A DNA stretch of 64,000 nt. It comes from Rhodococcus ruber (GTDB lineage: Bacteria > Actinomycetota > Actinomycetes > Mycobacteriales > Mycobacteriaceae). Both the position numbers and the translations under genes were made by a program. Under the pieces are notes generated by a model. The model made no database searches. It had not been told where the DNA came from and saw only the letters and a list, made by a program, of their open reading frames with translations. The first letter of the stretch is position 1. Each line of letters starts with the position of its first letter. Shown piece by piece: positions 53,544 to 62,507 of this stretch. The stretch is taken from positions 434,001 to 498,000 of the forward strand of contig NZ_JAPWIJ010000002.1 in assembly GCF_027270735.1 (NCBI RefSeq), in the 5' to 3' direction.

Positions 53544-55028
53544 ATGGTTCACTTTCGTGGTGGCTTTCGCATAGCGATTTCAGCAACAGCGATGATCGTC
53601 GCTGCCGGACTTGCATTCGGGGCACAAGCGCCGGCCCAAGCAGCCCCGACACCCCCCGGTGTCGGCATCTCGGACGGCGGCGGCCTGCTCTGGTCGACGG
53701 ACGCCGAACTGGACACCACCGTCCAATTCGTCACCGCCATGGGCGTGAAGTCCATGCGCATAGCCATCCCGTGGTCGACCGTCGAACCCGTCCAGGGACA
53801 GCCGAACTGGGCACCCGTCGACCGCGTGGTGAACAAGCTGCGAGCAGCCAATATCTCGATGCTGGGAATCATCGCCTACACCCCGTCGTGGGCGACCTCG
53901 CCGGTCAACCAGCCCATCAACACCCGTCCCGCCTCGCCGGCCGCATTCGGTGACTTCGCCGGAAAAGTCGCCGCCAGGTACAAGGGCAAAGTGGCCGACT
54001 ACGAGATCTGGAACGAGCCCAACGGGGCCATGTTCTACGCACCGCAACCCGACGCGTCGGGATACACCGCCCTGCTCAAGGCCGCATATCCCAAGATCAA
54101 AGCCGCCGATTCTGCCGCGACGGTCGTCGGCGGCGTGCTGGGTGCAGCCGAGCAGGCATACGGCGTGGTCAACCCGGTCGACTTCACCGATCAGATGTAC
54201 GCGGCAGGCGCGAAAGGCTACTTCGACGCGCTGTCCTATCACCCGTACCAGTACTCGCTGAAGTTCTCCGAGGGCCCGTACGTCGACCACTCCCCGGCCC
54301 GGCAGGTCATGGACATGCGCGCAACGATGGTCGCCAACGGTGACAGCGGAAAGAAGATCTGGGGAACCGAGTACGGCGTGCCGACCTCGGTGGCCTCGGA
54401 AGATCAGCAGAGCGCGATGATCACCGACTTCGTCACCAAGTGGCGTGAGCTGCCGTACACCGGCCCGATCTTCCTGTACCAGCTACGTGACAAGCAGACC
54501 GGCAGCAACGACCCGGAGATGACGTTCGGGCTGTTGCACACCGACTGGTCGGCCAAACCCGCACTGTGGGCTCTGATGAGTCTGCTGCAGAACAACATTC
54601 CGCGGACCCCGGAGTACAACCGCTTCGCTGCCGCTCCCAACAATTTCGGCGCAGTCCTCGGACCGGTGTTCCCTGTTCGCGACACGTGGGCCCAGTATCG
54701 GCAGGACGCCGTGGTCTACGAGATGCCCAACGGATTCGTCGGCGTACCCCGCGCGGTCGCGGAGGCCGTCCGCTACACCGGATTCTTGCCCACGACCCCG
54801 TTCAACGGCACGTACCAGGACTTCGACAGCCCCTACGGCCTCCGTGTGTTCTCCACCGCCATCGGCGGTACACACAACATCGGTGGTGGCATCTTCAGCG
54901 CCTGGGATCCCACCCTTGGGCCGGCAACCAGCGACGAGATCCCTCAGTACGGCGGCGGCGTTCGCGTCACGTTCCAGTACGGTGCCATTACGTGGGCTCC
55001 CTTCGTGGGGACTACCGTCACCCGTTGA
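53544..55028 (+). CDS. Secreted glycoside hydrolase (clan GH-A, GH5/GH39-like)
   Basis: 494 residues. Signal peptide to about residue 33 ('AQAAP'). A TIM-barrel hydrolase: 'YEIWNEPNG' (about 154-162) supplies the acid/base Glu and 'WGTEYGVPT' (about 273-281) the nucleophile Glu, the arrangement of retaining clan GH-A enzymes. The barrel ends near residue 350. The remaining 140 residues form an unrecognised beta-rich domain. A smaller relative without that domain is at 62504. Placed between polymerase and glycosyltransferase operon, it may trim or release the polymer. Start fits the ribosome-binding site GGAGAG. Confidence 0.85.
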   Translation: MVHFRGGFRIAISATAMIVAAGLAFGAQAPAQAAPTPPGVGISDGGGLLWSTDAELDTTVQFVTAMGVKSMRIAIPWSTVEPVQGQPNWAPVDRVVNKLRAANISMLGIIAYTPSWATSPVNQPINTRPASPAAFGDFAGKVAARYKGKVADYEIWNEPNGAMFYAPQPDASGYTALLKAAYPKIKAADSAATVVGGVLGAAEQAYGVVNPVDFTDQMYAAGAKGYFDALSYHPYQYSLKFSEGPYVDHSPARQVMDMRATMVANGDSGKKIWGTEYGVPTSVASEDQQSAMITDFVTKWRELPYTGPIFLYQLRDKQTGSNDPEMTFGLLHTDWSAKPALWALMSLLQNNIPRTPEYNRFAAAPNNFGAVLGPVFPVRDTWAQYRQDAVVYEMPNGFVGVPRAVAEAVRYTGFLPTTPFNGTYQDFDSPYGLRVFSTAIGGTHNIGGGIFSAWDPTLGPATSDEIPQYGGGVRVTFQYGAITWAPFVGTTVTR

Positions 55029-55454
55029 ATTCGGGACTATGTAGTCGAGTATTCACAGACCGCTGAGCCTTTTTATTCGCGTTCCCGACGGCCAATCTCG
55101 GTGTCTTCGTTGCGGTCAAGTTAACTCTGAGCAAAGGCACGGTTTCGGCGGCCCGATCGATTAATTCGCGTTGTGAAGAACCTCACTCAGAGCTATCTAT
55201 TTGTCGTGGAAAGGGATATTCATATAGCGCGAACGAATGACTTTTCGTGGCAGGATTGCGTCCATCGTTCGTATGTCTCGTCGGGGGACACCGGTTTGTT
55301 TCACGGTTCCGTCGTGCAGTGCCGCACGCTCGAACCCGGTCGGTGCTCGAGATGTCTCACTCCATTCGAGTACGGTTCGACACGATGGGTAACTGATGAT
55401 TACGAATATTGTTGTGTCGCAGCTAGGTTCGCGTAAGTACTGCCAGGTGCAAGC
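55029..55454. promoter_or_regulatory. Upstream region of the second glycosyltransferase operon
   Basis: 426 bases that should hold the promoter of the operon starting at 55455. A CTTTTTAT run near 55070 follows weak dyad symmetry (GACTA-TG-TAGTC at 55036-55047) and may end the hydrolase transcript. An open frame at 55173-55436 is considered spurious. No named regulatory site is recognised. Confidence 0.4.
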
Positions 55455-56591
55455 ATGACCGACGGCACTGGGCTTCGTGTCGCGATTGCCCACGACTACC
55501 TCACCCAACGCGGCGGTGCCGAGAAGGTCGTACTGGCAATGGCTCGCGCGTTCCCGGACGCGCCCATCTACACCACACTCTTCGAGCCGTCGACAACGTT
55601 TCCCGAGTTCTCGAACCTCGACGTGCGGCCTTCCGCATTGAACCGAGTCGGGCTTCTACGCAAGAACCACCGTGCCGCTCTGCCGCTGCTCCCGTTCGCG
55701 TCCTCATCCATCGAGATCGACGCCGACGTGGTGCTCACCAGTACCAGCGGTTGGGCCCACGGCTTCCGTACCTCCGGCCGCAAGCTCGTCTACTGCTACT
55801 CTCCGGCGCGCTGGTTGTACGAATCTCAGATGTACCTGGGTGAAGCGCGAAGCCCGCTCAAACGTGCTGCGCTGAAAATACTTTCAGCACCGCTTCGCAC
55901 CTGGGACCAACGAGCGGCACTCTCGGCAGACCGGTATCTCGCCATCTCCACCGTGGTACAGCAACGCATCACCGATGCTTACGGTATCGAGTCGACGGTG
56001 CTGCCCGCGCCGTTCACCGTCGAGACGGCATCACCCCAGTCGATCCCGCAGGCGGACGCCTGGTTGGACGGCTCGGGCTACTACCTGTGTATCTCACGAC
56101 TGCTGCCGTACAAGAACGTCGACAAAGTCATGGCCGCATTCGCCGACACCGACCGCAAGCTGATCGTCGTCGGCCGCGGCCCTGAGGCGGAGCGGTTGCG
56201 AAAGCTCAAGTCCGACAACGTACTGATGCTCAGCGATCTGACCTCGGGACAGATGACCTGGCTCTACCAGGGTTGTAACGGTTTGATCGCCGCAAGCTAT
56301 GAAGACTACGGACTGACCCCCATCGAAGCGGGCTTCCACGGCAAACCCAGCGCGGTGCTGCACTGGGGCGGGTTCCTCGACACCGTCGAGGAAGGCGTGA
56401 CCGGTGTGTATTTCGATCGGCCCCAACCGGATTCGATCCGAGACGCGGTATCGGAACTCGAACGAACCACGTGGGAACCCTCGAAGATCCAAGCGCACGT
56501 AGAGCAATTCAACGAAGAACGCTTCGCCGCCGAACTGCACGCGGCAGTGTCCGAGATGTACACGGAAAACATGGAGAAGACGGCATCGTGA
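55455..56591 (+). CDS. GT4-family glycosyltransferase (mannosyltransferase-like)
   Basis: 378 residues, GT-B. The opening 'VAIAHDYLTQRGGAEKVVLAMARAFPDAPIYTTLF' region is typical of WbaZ/WbdA-like mannosyltransferases. C-terminal domain: 'YYLCISRLLPYKNVDKVMAAF', 'KLIVVGRGPEAERL' and the EX7E-like 'ASYEDYGLTPIEAGFHGKPS' (about 275-294). The linked GDP-mannose enzymes downstream fit a GDP-sugar donor, but this is inference. First gene of an eight-gene operon; its TGA overlaps the next ATG by one base (TGATG). Confidence 0.88.
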   Translation: MTDGTGLRVAIAHDYLTQRGGAEKVVLAMARAFPDAPIYTTLFEPSTTFPEFSNLDVRPSALNRVGLLRKNHRAALPLLPFASSSIEIDADVVLTSTSGWAHGFRTSGRKLVYCYSPARWLYESQMYLGEARSPLKRAALKILSAPLRTWDQRAALSADRYLAISTVVQQRITDAYGIESTVLPAPFTVETASPQSIPQADAWLDGSGYYLCISRLLPYKNVDKVMAAFADTDRKLIVVGRGPEAERLRKLKSDNVLMLSDLTSGQMTWLYQGCNGLIAASYEDYGLTPIEAGFHGKPSAVLHWGGFLDTVEEGVTGVYFDRPQPDSIRDAVSELERTTWEPSKIQAHVEQFNEERFAAELHAAVSEMYTENMEKTAS

Positions 56592-57586
56592 TGACCAAGC
56601 GCGCACTGATCACCGGCATCACCGGCCAGGATGGCCTCTACCTCGCCGAGCTGCTGTTGAGCAAGGGATACAAAGTCTTCGGTTTGATTCGCGGACAGAA
56701 CAATCCGAAGGCTGCCATGGTCGAACGGGAGCTACCGCAGGTCCAGATCCTGCACGGCGATCTGCTGGATCTCTCGGCATTGATGCGCGCATTTGCCGTC
56801 GCCGATCCCGACGAGGTCTACAACCTCGGAGCCGTCTCCTTCGTGGCGTACTCGTGGGAGAACGCGCGCCTCACCACCGACGTCACTGGCGGCGGCGTCC
56901 TGAACATGCTCGAGTCCACCCGGCTCTACGAGCAGGTATCGGGCAAACAGGTCCGCTTCTACCAGGCATCCAGTTCGGAGATGTTCGGCAAGGTCCAGCA
57001 GGTACCCCAGCGCGAGGAAACGCTGCTGTGGCCCCGATCCCCGTACGGCGTGGCCAAGGTCTACGGGCACTACATGACCATCAACTACCGCGAGTCCTAC
57101 GGCATGCACGCCAGCTCCGGCATTCTGTTCAACCACGAATCCCCCCGTCGGGGGCCCGAATTCGTTACTCGCAAGGTCTCCAAGGCCGTCGCCCGCATCG
57201 CGCTCGGATTGCAGAGCGAGATCTCGCTTGGCAACCTCGACGCCAAGCGCGACTGGGGATTTGCCGGCGACTACGTCGAGGCCATGTATCTGATGCTGCA
57301 GCAGGACGAGGCCGACGACTACGTGGTCTCCACAGGCGAGACACATTCCATCCGAGAGCTTCTTGACCATGCGTTCGCCGCAGTCGACATCACGGACTGG
57401 GAGCGCTACGTCAAGATCGACCCACAGTTCTTCCGTCCCGCTGAGGTCGATCTACTCGTCGGTGACTCCGCCAAAGCCCACGCAGCGCTGGGCTGGAAGC
57501 CGAAGGTTGCCTTCCCCGAACTGGTTGCGATGATGGTGCAGCACGACCTCGCCGAGCAGTCGCCCGACACGGCCGCAATCGCGTGA
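56591..57586 (+). CDS. gmd: GDP-mannose 4,6-dehydratase, second copy
   Basis: 331 residues. 'GITGQDGLYLAELLL' NAD(P)-binding loop (9-23), '[10 protein letters not shown]' with Glu130, 'SPYGVAKVYGH' with Tyr152/Lys156, and '[17 protein letters not shown]'. A complete, canonical GMD, though distinct from the copy at 37163 (shorter, different between residues 34 and 60). It makes GDP-4-keto-6-deoxymannose, which can go to GDP-L-fucose through the synthase at 63556 or to GDP-D-rhamnose. Overlaps the genes on both sides. Confidence 0.92.
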   Translation: MTKRALITGITGQDGLYLAELLLSKGYKVFGLIRGQNNPKAAMVERELPQVQILHGDLLDLSALMRAFAVADPDEVYNLGAVSFVAYSWENARLTTDVTGGGVLNMLESTRLYEQVSGKQVRFYQASSSEMFGKVQQVPQREETLLWPRSPYGVAKVYGHYMTINYRESYGMHASSGILFNHESPRRGPEFVTRKVSKAVARIALGLQSEISLGNLDAKRDWGFAGDYVEAMYLMLQQDEADDYVVSTGETHSIRELLDHAFAAVDITDWERYVKIDPQFFRPAEVDLLVGDSAKAHAALGWKPKVAFPELVAMMVQHDLAEQSPDTAAIA

Positions 57587-58557
57587 ACACCGGGCATCGT
57601 CCGACCGCGCTGATCACCGGAGTGGCAGGCCAGGACGGTAGCTACCTCGCTGAACTGCTGCTCGAACGCGGTTGGGCAATTCACGGCGTTGCCAAACCCG
57701 GTGCGCGGCAGGGCTCGGTGAACCCGCTCGTGGAACAGCACGACATCGAACTCGGCGAACACGGGACGACGCGAGCACTGATCCAGGACATCGAACCCGA
57801 TTATGTCTTTCACCTTGCCGGCATCTCGTCGGTGTGGCGATCGTGGAACGACCCGATCCTGACCACCCGGGTGAACGGCGTATCGGCGGCGGCACTGCTC
57901 GATGCCTGCTTCACCCAGCAGGAGGCATCGGGGAAACGCATCGTGATGATCAATGCATCCAGTGCCGAGATCTTCGCCGGATCCGGAGTGCCCCTGCAGA
58001 ACGAGGGAACCCGAGTTGCGCCGACATCTCCTTACGGCGCGTCGAAAGCTCTGAGCCACAACATGGTCGAGGTCTACCGCGCTCGCGGACTCGAGGCGAC
58101 CAATGCCATCCTGTTCAACCACGAATCGCCGCGACGACCGGAGACCTTCGTGACCCGCAAGATCACCAAGGCGGTCGCCGCCATCTCCCGCGGCAATCGT
58201 GACACGCTCGCGCTCGGCAACCTCGCCTCGGTACGCGACTGGGGCTGGGCACCCGACTATGTCGAGGCGATGGCCACAATGGCCGACTACGGCAAGGGTG
58301 ACGATTTTGTCATCGCCACCGGCAAGGCGCACAGCGTGGCGGACTTCGTCGCCACCGCGTTCGAGGCCGTGGGAATCGACAACTGGCGTGACCACGTACA
58401 GAGCGACTCCGAGATGCTCAGACCCGTCGACTCGGCAAGAATGGTGGGCGACGCCACCAAAGCCCGAAGCCTGTTGGGCTGGGCACCGACCAAGGACTTC
58501 GATCAGATCGTGAAGGCGATGGTCGAGTTCGACATGACCGAGGAGATGGCAGCATGA
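57583..58557 (+). CDS. GMD-like NDP-sugar dehydratase/reductase
   Basis: 324 residues, GTG start overlapping the preceding TGA (GTGA). Clearly of the GMD branch: '[15 protein letters not shown]' (13-27), 'NASSAEIFAG' with Glu129, 'SPYGASKALSH' with Tyr151/Lys155 and '[17 protein letters not shown]'. It differs from the other two copies in the 'VAKPGARQGSVNPL' segment and lacks the aromatic-Gln pair before SSE. It could be a second dehydratase or a GDP-6-deoxy-4-keto-mannose reductase acting on the product of the gene just before. The presence of the dehydratase Glu favours a dehydratase-like reaction. Confidence 0.8.
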   Translation: MNTGHRPTALITGVAGQDGSYLAELLLERGWAIHGVAKPGARQGSVNPLVEQHDIELGEHGTTRALIQDIEPDYVFHLAGISSVWRSWNDPILTTRVNGVSAAALLDACFTQQEASGKRIVMINASSAEIFAGSGVPLQNEGTRVAPTSPYGASKALSHNMVEVYRARGLEATNAILFNHESPRRPETFVTRKITKAVAAISRGNRDTLALGNLASVRDWGWAPDYVEAMATMADYGKGDDFVIATGKAHSVADFVATAFEAVGIDNWRDHVQSDSEMLRPVDSARMVGDATKARSLLGWAPTKDFDQIVKAMVEFDMTEEMAA

Positions 58558-59171
58558 CAGCGGTGGAACGGCCTGTGGGCGACGCGGAACCCGAGATCTA
58601 CGACGTGTCGAATTACAAGATGCAGGACATCACGTTCAAGCGGAAGCTGCGCAACCGCATCGGCACGCTCGGTTTCAACATGATCGTCACATTCATTCCG
58701 TCACACTGGATTCGGCAGAACTTCCTGCGCGCGTTCGGAGCGACGATCGGCAAGGACGTCTCGATCTTCCGCGGCACCACCATTCTCGACCCCGAGGGCC
58801 TCACCATCGGCGATGCCTGCTCGATCGGATTCCGCTGCATGCTCGACGCCCGCGGGGGCATCACGATCGGCAGCAATGTCGTCATCGCCAGCGACACCCA
58901 CATCATCGCCGGCTACCACGATCACAATTCGCCGGAGTTCACCCCGATCCTCGAACCCTGCGTCATCGGCGATTACGTGTGGATTGCCAGTCGCAGCACG
59001 CTTCTCAGCGGCGTGACCCTGGGCCGTGGCGCGGTCGTCGGCGGCTGCTCCATGGTGCGTGGAAACGTGGGCGAGCTCGAGGTGGTGGCCGGAGTGCCCG
59101 CCAAGGTGCGCGCCATGCGCGATCCCAAGGCGCTTGCCTACCGCCCGAAGTATCGGCCGCTGTTCTACTGA
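58554..59171 (+). CDS. Hexapeptide-repeat (LbH) acyltransferase
   Basis: 205 residues. Left-handed beta-helix repeats from about residue 60 ('GATIGKDVSIFRGTTI', 'LTIGDACSIGFRCML', 'ITIGSNVVIASDTHIIAGYHDHNSPEF') with the active-site His in 'GYHDH', then 'PAKVRAM' at the end. WcaF/Maa-like O-acetyltransferase, using acetyl-CoA on a sugar or lipid-linked glycan in the cytoplasm. ATGA overlap with the previous gene and TGATG overlap with the next. Confidence 0.85.
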   Translation: MTAVERPVGDAEPEIYDVSNYKMQDITFKRKLRNRIGTLGFNMIVTFIPSHWIRQNFLRAFGATIGKDVSIFRGTTILDPEGLTIGDACSIGFRCMLDARGGITIGSNVVIASDTHIIAGYHDHNSPEFTPILEPCVIGDYVWIASRSTLLSGVTLGRGAVVGGCSMVRGNVGELEVVAGVPAKVRAMRDPKALAYRPKYRPLFY

Positions 59172-60238
59172 TGATTCTGCGCGACTGCCGACTCGTCTAC
59201 CTCGCCCCTCGATCCGGAGTGGGCGGGGTAGGCGACTACGCCGACGATTTCGCCGACGCCGTACGTCATCACTTCGGCGAGGTGATCGAGTATCGCCATG
59301 ACGGACCGGGGGCTCACTCGGTGCGAGATATCCTGCGGCACCGCAGAGCAATTCAAGAGCTCGTCGACGCCGACCCAGGCAGGACCGTTGTGCACTGCGA
59401 ACTCAGCGGCGGCTCGGTGATGCCGTTCTGGGCAACCGCTCGGCTCACCGGCAACCCGCTGGTGACCGCCACCGTGCACGACCCACCCGGCATCGTCTGG
59501 TGGCCTGCTCGCACCAAATTCCTGGCCGGCAAGAAGGTGCTCAATCACGGCCTGCACTACCCGCTTCGGGCAGTGTGGCGCCGATTGGAACGCGCCGTCG
59601 TCGGTCGTCGAACGCTGTTCGCGCTCACCCGCTCCGGTGCAGATTCCCTCGAACGCAGCTACCCCGCCGTGACGGCAGAAGCTGTGATGCACTTCGTCCC
59701 CGAACGTCCCGACATCACCCCGGCCGAAGACCGCCCCCTTGCCGTCGGCCTGTTCGGGTTCGTCTACCGCGGAAAAGGATTCGATCAGCTCCAGCAGCTT
59801 CGCGATCGTCTGCCGAACGAGATTGCCATTCGCATCGCCGGACGCGGGACCGAACTGCTCGACCCCATCGACGGAGTCGAGATTCTCGGAGAGGTGAACG
59901 GACCGGACGAGGACGCCTTCTTCGAGTCGATCCGCGCACTGGTCGTGCCCTACGGCAAGCGATCCATCTACGGCGACGCGTTCCCTGCCTCCGGTTCGGT
60001 GAGCCGCGCCATCGCCTACCAAACCCCGGTTGTTTGCCTGGAGGAAGGTGCGCTCTCCGAAACCGACGGTGGTGCACTGGTTGTCGCCGGCGGGACCATC
60101 GAGATCGCCGACGCCACCGCGGCGCTCGTCACCGATCGGGAAGCCCTGACCCGACTCCGCCAGGAAGTGGAGACCTTGCGCAGCGCCAACGCTCCCCACC
60201 TGGTGGCCGAGAACTTCGTCGCTGTGTGGTCCAAGTGA
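59171..60238 (+). CDS. GT-B glycosyltransferase
   Basis: 355 residues from the ATG at 59171, which overlaps the previous stop. N-terminal 'LVYLAPRSGVGGVGDYADDF' is a typical GT4 opening. The C-terminal domain has 'VGLFGFVYRGKGFDQL', 'IRIAGRGTELL' and 'PASGSVSRAIAYQTPVVCLEEGAL' in the donor-site position, though without a full EX7E motif. Sugar specificity unknown. Operon member. Confidence 0.82.
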   Translation: MILRDCRLVYLAPRSGVGGVGDYADDFADAVRHHFGEVIEYRHDGPGAHSVRDILRHRRAIQELVDADPGRTVVHCELSGGSVMPFWATARLTGNPLVTATVHDPPGIVWWPARTKFLAGKKVLNHGLHYPLRAVWRRLERAVVGRRTLFALTRSGADSLERSYPAVTAEAVMHFVPERPDITPAEDRPLAVGLFGFVYRGKGFDQLQQLRDRLPNEIAIRIAGRGTELLDPIDGVEILGEVNGPDEDAFFESIRALVVPYGKRSIYGDAFPASGSVSRAIAYQTPVVCLEEGALSETDGGALVVAGGTIEIADATAALVTDREALTRLRQEVETLRSANAPHLVAENFVAVWSK

Positions 60239-61395
60239 ACGGCAATCTGATCAAGGCCGGGGTCGCCGCCCTGTGGACCTACGGCGGGCGCGGAATCGGC
60301 CTGCTGTGGACCGTCGCGCTGATCGGCAAGCTGGGGATCAGCGACTACGGCCAATACGCCATGGCGTTCGCACTGGCCGCCATTCTTGCCGCACCACTGG
60401 ATCACCCGTTCACTGTGCGCTCCATCCGCGTGAGTGAACGAGAGTTTCTGGGCGAGCGCACTACTCGCGTGCTGGCCGGTGCCGTACTGATCGCCGGCGG
60501 ACTGTGCCTGGTTCAGGTGAACTACATCGCTTGGTTCGCTCTTGTCATCGGCGGCGGCGAGTTGGTCTTCAATGCCTACAAGAGCAGGGCATTGCGCGAC
60601 GGCCGTCCTGATCTGACCCAGCGTCTGGACACCACTCGCCAAGCGACCTCCATCGCGCTCGCAACGGCGTACCTGTTCGCCGTTCCCGACCCGTCGCTGA
60701 CGGTGGCCAGCCTGCTCTACGCCGCGCCGTATTTCGTCATCGCACTGCTGGCCGCGCTGCAGAGCCGGGTCGCGGCACCGCGCGTGCCCGGATCGTGGCG
60801 TGAAATGTCGATGTTGTTCTCGGAGAACCTCGCCAACGCGGTCTACATCCAGGGCGACGTGCTGCTGCTCGGCTTCCTCACCGACTCCACCATCGCCGGT
60901 TATTACTCCGTCGCCGCGGTGACGGCCTGGGCCGTGGCCTTCATCGGCCAGGCCTTCGGGAACACCTTCCACGAGAAGCTGCGCGCAGCAGACGGATCGG
61001 TCAGTGCCGGTCCGGCCTTGAAGCACACGGCGATCCTCGGCGGTGCCGCTGGATCTCTGCTGTTGGCAGCCGGGCTCGTACTGTTCTTCACTCCGGCGTC
61101 ACCGCAGGTTGCCGGTGCCCTGGTGGTGATGTCCCTGTTCGTGGTGATGCGGGTGATGAACCACGTATTCACCACAGTGCTCTACCTCCAGCATCGCGAC
61201 CGCACGCGGGTGCTGGCCGCCGCAACACTCGCGCCGCTGAAGATGGTGCTCGTGTTGTGCCTGTTCCCCTTCGGTGCCGTCGGCGCAGCAGTGGCGTCGG
61301 TGATCACCGACGCCGTGCTCCTCGTCTGGTTCATGCGCGCCCTTTACCGCACTGCGGCAACACAAGATCCGGTGAAAGAAGAAGTGACGCAATGA
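60235..61395 (+). CDS. Wzx-like polysaccharide flippase
   Basis: 386 residues from a GTG at 60235 that overlaps the preceding TGA (GTGA). About ten to twelve transmembrane helices, with 'RGIGLLWTVALIGKLGISDYGQYAMAFAL' at the start resembling PST/MOP flippases (the 'YG.Y' motif). Shorter than the flippase at 28414 and with a less typical C-terminal half, but no other export candidate is present in this operon. It likely translocates the repeat units polymerised by the Wzy at 51973. Confidence 0.8.
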   Translation: MNGNLIKAGVAALWTYGGRGIGLLWTVALIGKLGISDYGQYAMAFALAAILAAPLDHPFTVRSIRVSEREFLGERTTRVLAGAVLIAGGLCLVQVNYIAWFALVIGGGELVFNAYKSRALRDGRPDLTQRLDTTRQATSIALATAYLFAVPDPSLTVASLLYAAPYFVIALLAALQSRVAAPRVPGSWREMSMLFSENLANAVYIQGDVLLLGFLTDSTIAGYYSVAAVTAWAVAFIGQAFGNTFHEKLRAADGSVSAGPALKHTAILGGAAGSLLLAAGLVLFFTPASPQVAGALVVMSLFVVMRVMNHVFTTVLYLQHRDRTRVLAAATLAPLKMVLVLCLFPFGAVGAAVASVITDAVLLVWFMRALYRTAATQDPVKEEVTQ

Positions 61396-62507
61396 GACGA
61401 GCGACCTTCCTGCTGTCCAAAGACCCCGTCACCGAACACGGTGGCGACATCGCACTGTCTCGCTTGATGATGCAGCTGGCCCGCGAGGCATTCGAGGTGC
61501 GCTCGATCTGCCTGTCCAAGGAGACCGGTGTAGCTCCCGACGTCGTCCGCGTTCCCAAGCCCAAGGTCGATGTGGGGTTGCTGACGAAGTCCCTACGCCC
61601 GACTCGCTCGGTGGTACACGGGCGCTACGACGTCGACGCCTTTCGTGACGCCATCGACGCATCCAACTCGGATGTGTATGTGGCCGAACACAGTTACATG
61701 GCCGAGTCGTTTCTGCGCTCGGCCAAACTGGGGTCACCGTTCGCGATCAACACCGTCAACACCGAATCGCAGGTGTGGAAGGTGACGCGCGGGTTGATCG
61801 GCCGCATCGAGGCACCGCGCATCCTGCGTGACGAGATCCGCGTCGCCCGCGCAGCGGATGCCGTCGGGACGTACGACGCCGACGAGGCACAGATGTACCG
61901 GGACAAGGGTGTACGTGACGCCCGCTGGATCGACCTCACCCTCGAACCCGCGCCACAGCTGAATCTGGCCGAGACCGCGAAACGTCTGGTGTTCATGGGC
62001 ACTCGCGACTGGCCGCCGAACCAGGAGGCCTTCAAGATCGCTCTGCAGTACTGGCCGGCGATCTCGGCGGGCATCGACGGTGCCGAGCTGTGCATCATCG
62101 GCGCGAAGGCCCCGGGTGCCAAAGATCCCGTGTATCCCGATGGAGTTCGCGACCTCGGCTTCGTAGACGACCTGCAGGAATTCCTCGGTACCTGCCGAGC
62201 TCTGATCGCACCGGTCGCCACCGGCGGTGGGGTACGCGTCAAAATCCTCGACGCCGCGAGCAAAGGCCTACCCGTCGTCGGAACGTCCGCGGCCGTCGGA
62301 TCCCTCGACTCGATCTTCGAGCTCCCCACCTTCGACGGCAAAGAGCAGTTCGTCGCCGAATGCCGTCGCTACCTGCTCGACCGCACCGCAGCCGTCAAGG
62401 CCGGCGAGCGCATTTACGAGCTGAACACCGCACGTTGGCACGATCGAATCCCCCACTCCACCGTGGAGTCACTGATCGGTGCTCCACTGACACGCACCAT
62501 AGGATGA
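61392..62507 (+). CDS. GT4-family glycosyltransferase
   Basis: 371 residues, ATGA overlap with the flippase. N-terminal 'TEHGGDIALSRLMMQLA' and C-terminal 'RLVFMGTRDWPPNQEAFKI', 'ELCIIGAKAPG' and 'IAPVATGGGVRVKILDAASKGLPVVGT' (about 277-303) identify the GT4 branch that uses 'GGGxRxKxLEA' at the donor site. Acceptor unknown. The last glycosyltransferase of the operon. Confidence 0.87.
   Translation: MRRATFLLSKDPVTEHGGDIALSRLMMQLAREAFEVRSICLSKETGVAPDVVRVPKPKVDVGLLTKSLRPTRSVVHGRYDVDAFRDAIDASNSDVYVAEHSYMAESFLRSAKLGSPFAINTVNTESQVWKVTRGLIGRIEAPRILRDEIRVARAADAVGTYDADEAQMYRDKGVRDARWIDLTLEPAPQLNLAETAKRLVFMGTRDWPPNQEAFKIALQYWPAISAGIDGAELCIIGAKAPGAKDPVYPDGVRDLGFVDDLQEFLGTCRALIAPVATGGGVRVKILDAASKGLPVVGTSAAVGSLDSIFELPTFDGKEQFVAECRRYLLDRTAAVKAGERIYELNTARWHDRIPHSTVESLIGAPLTRTIG

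Noticed and set aside
55173..55436. 87-codon frame with several Cys residues upstream of the second glycosyltransferase operon
   Set aside because: The Cys spacing suggests a zinc ribbon at first sight, but there is no ribosome-binding site, codon use is poor, and the region is the expected promoter of the operon.
59500..60234. N-terminal extension of the flippase frame
   Set aside because: The extension is very Arg-rich and runs antiphase through the well-supported glycosyltransferase at 59171-60238. The GTG at 60235 gives the normal family start and a GTGA overlap.
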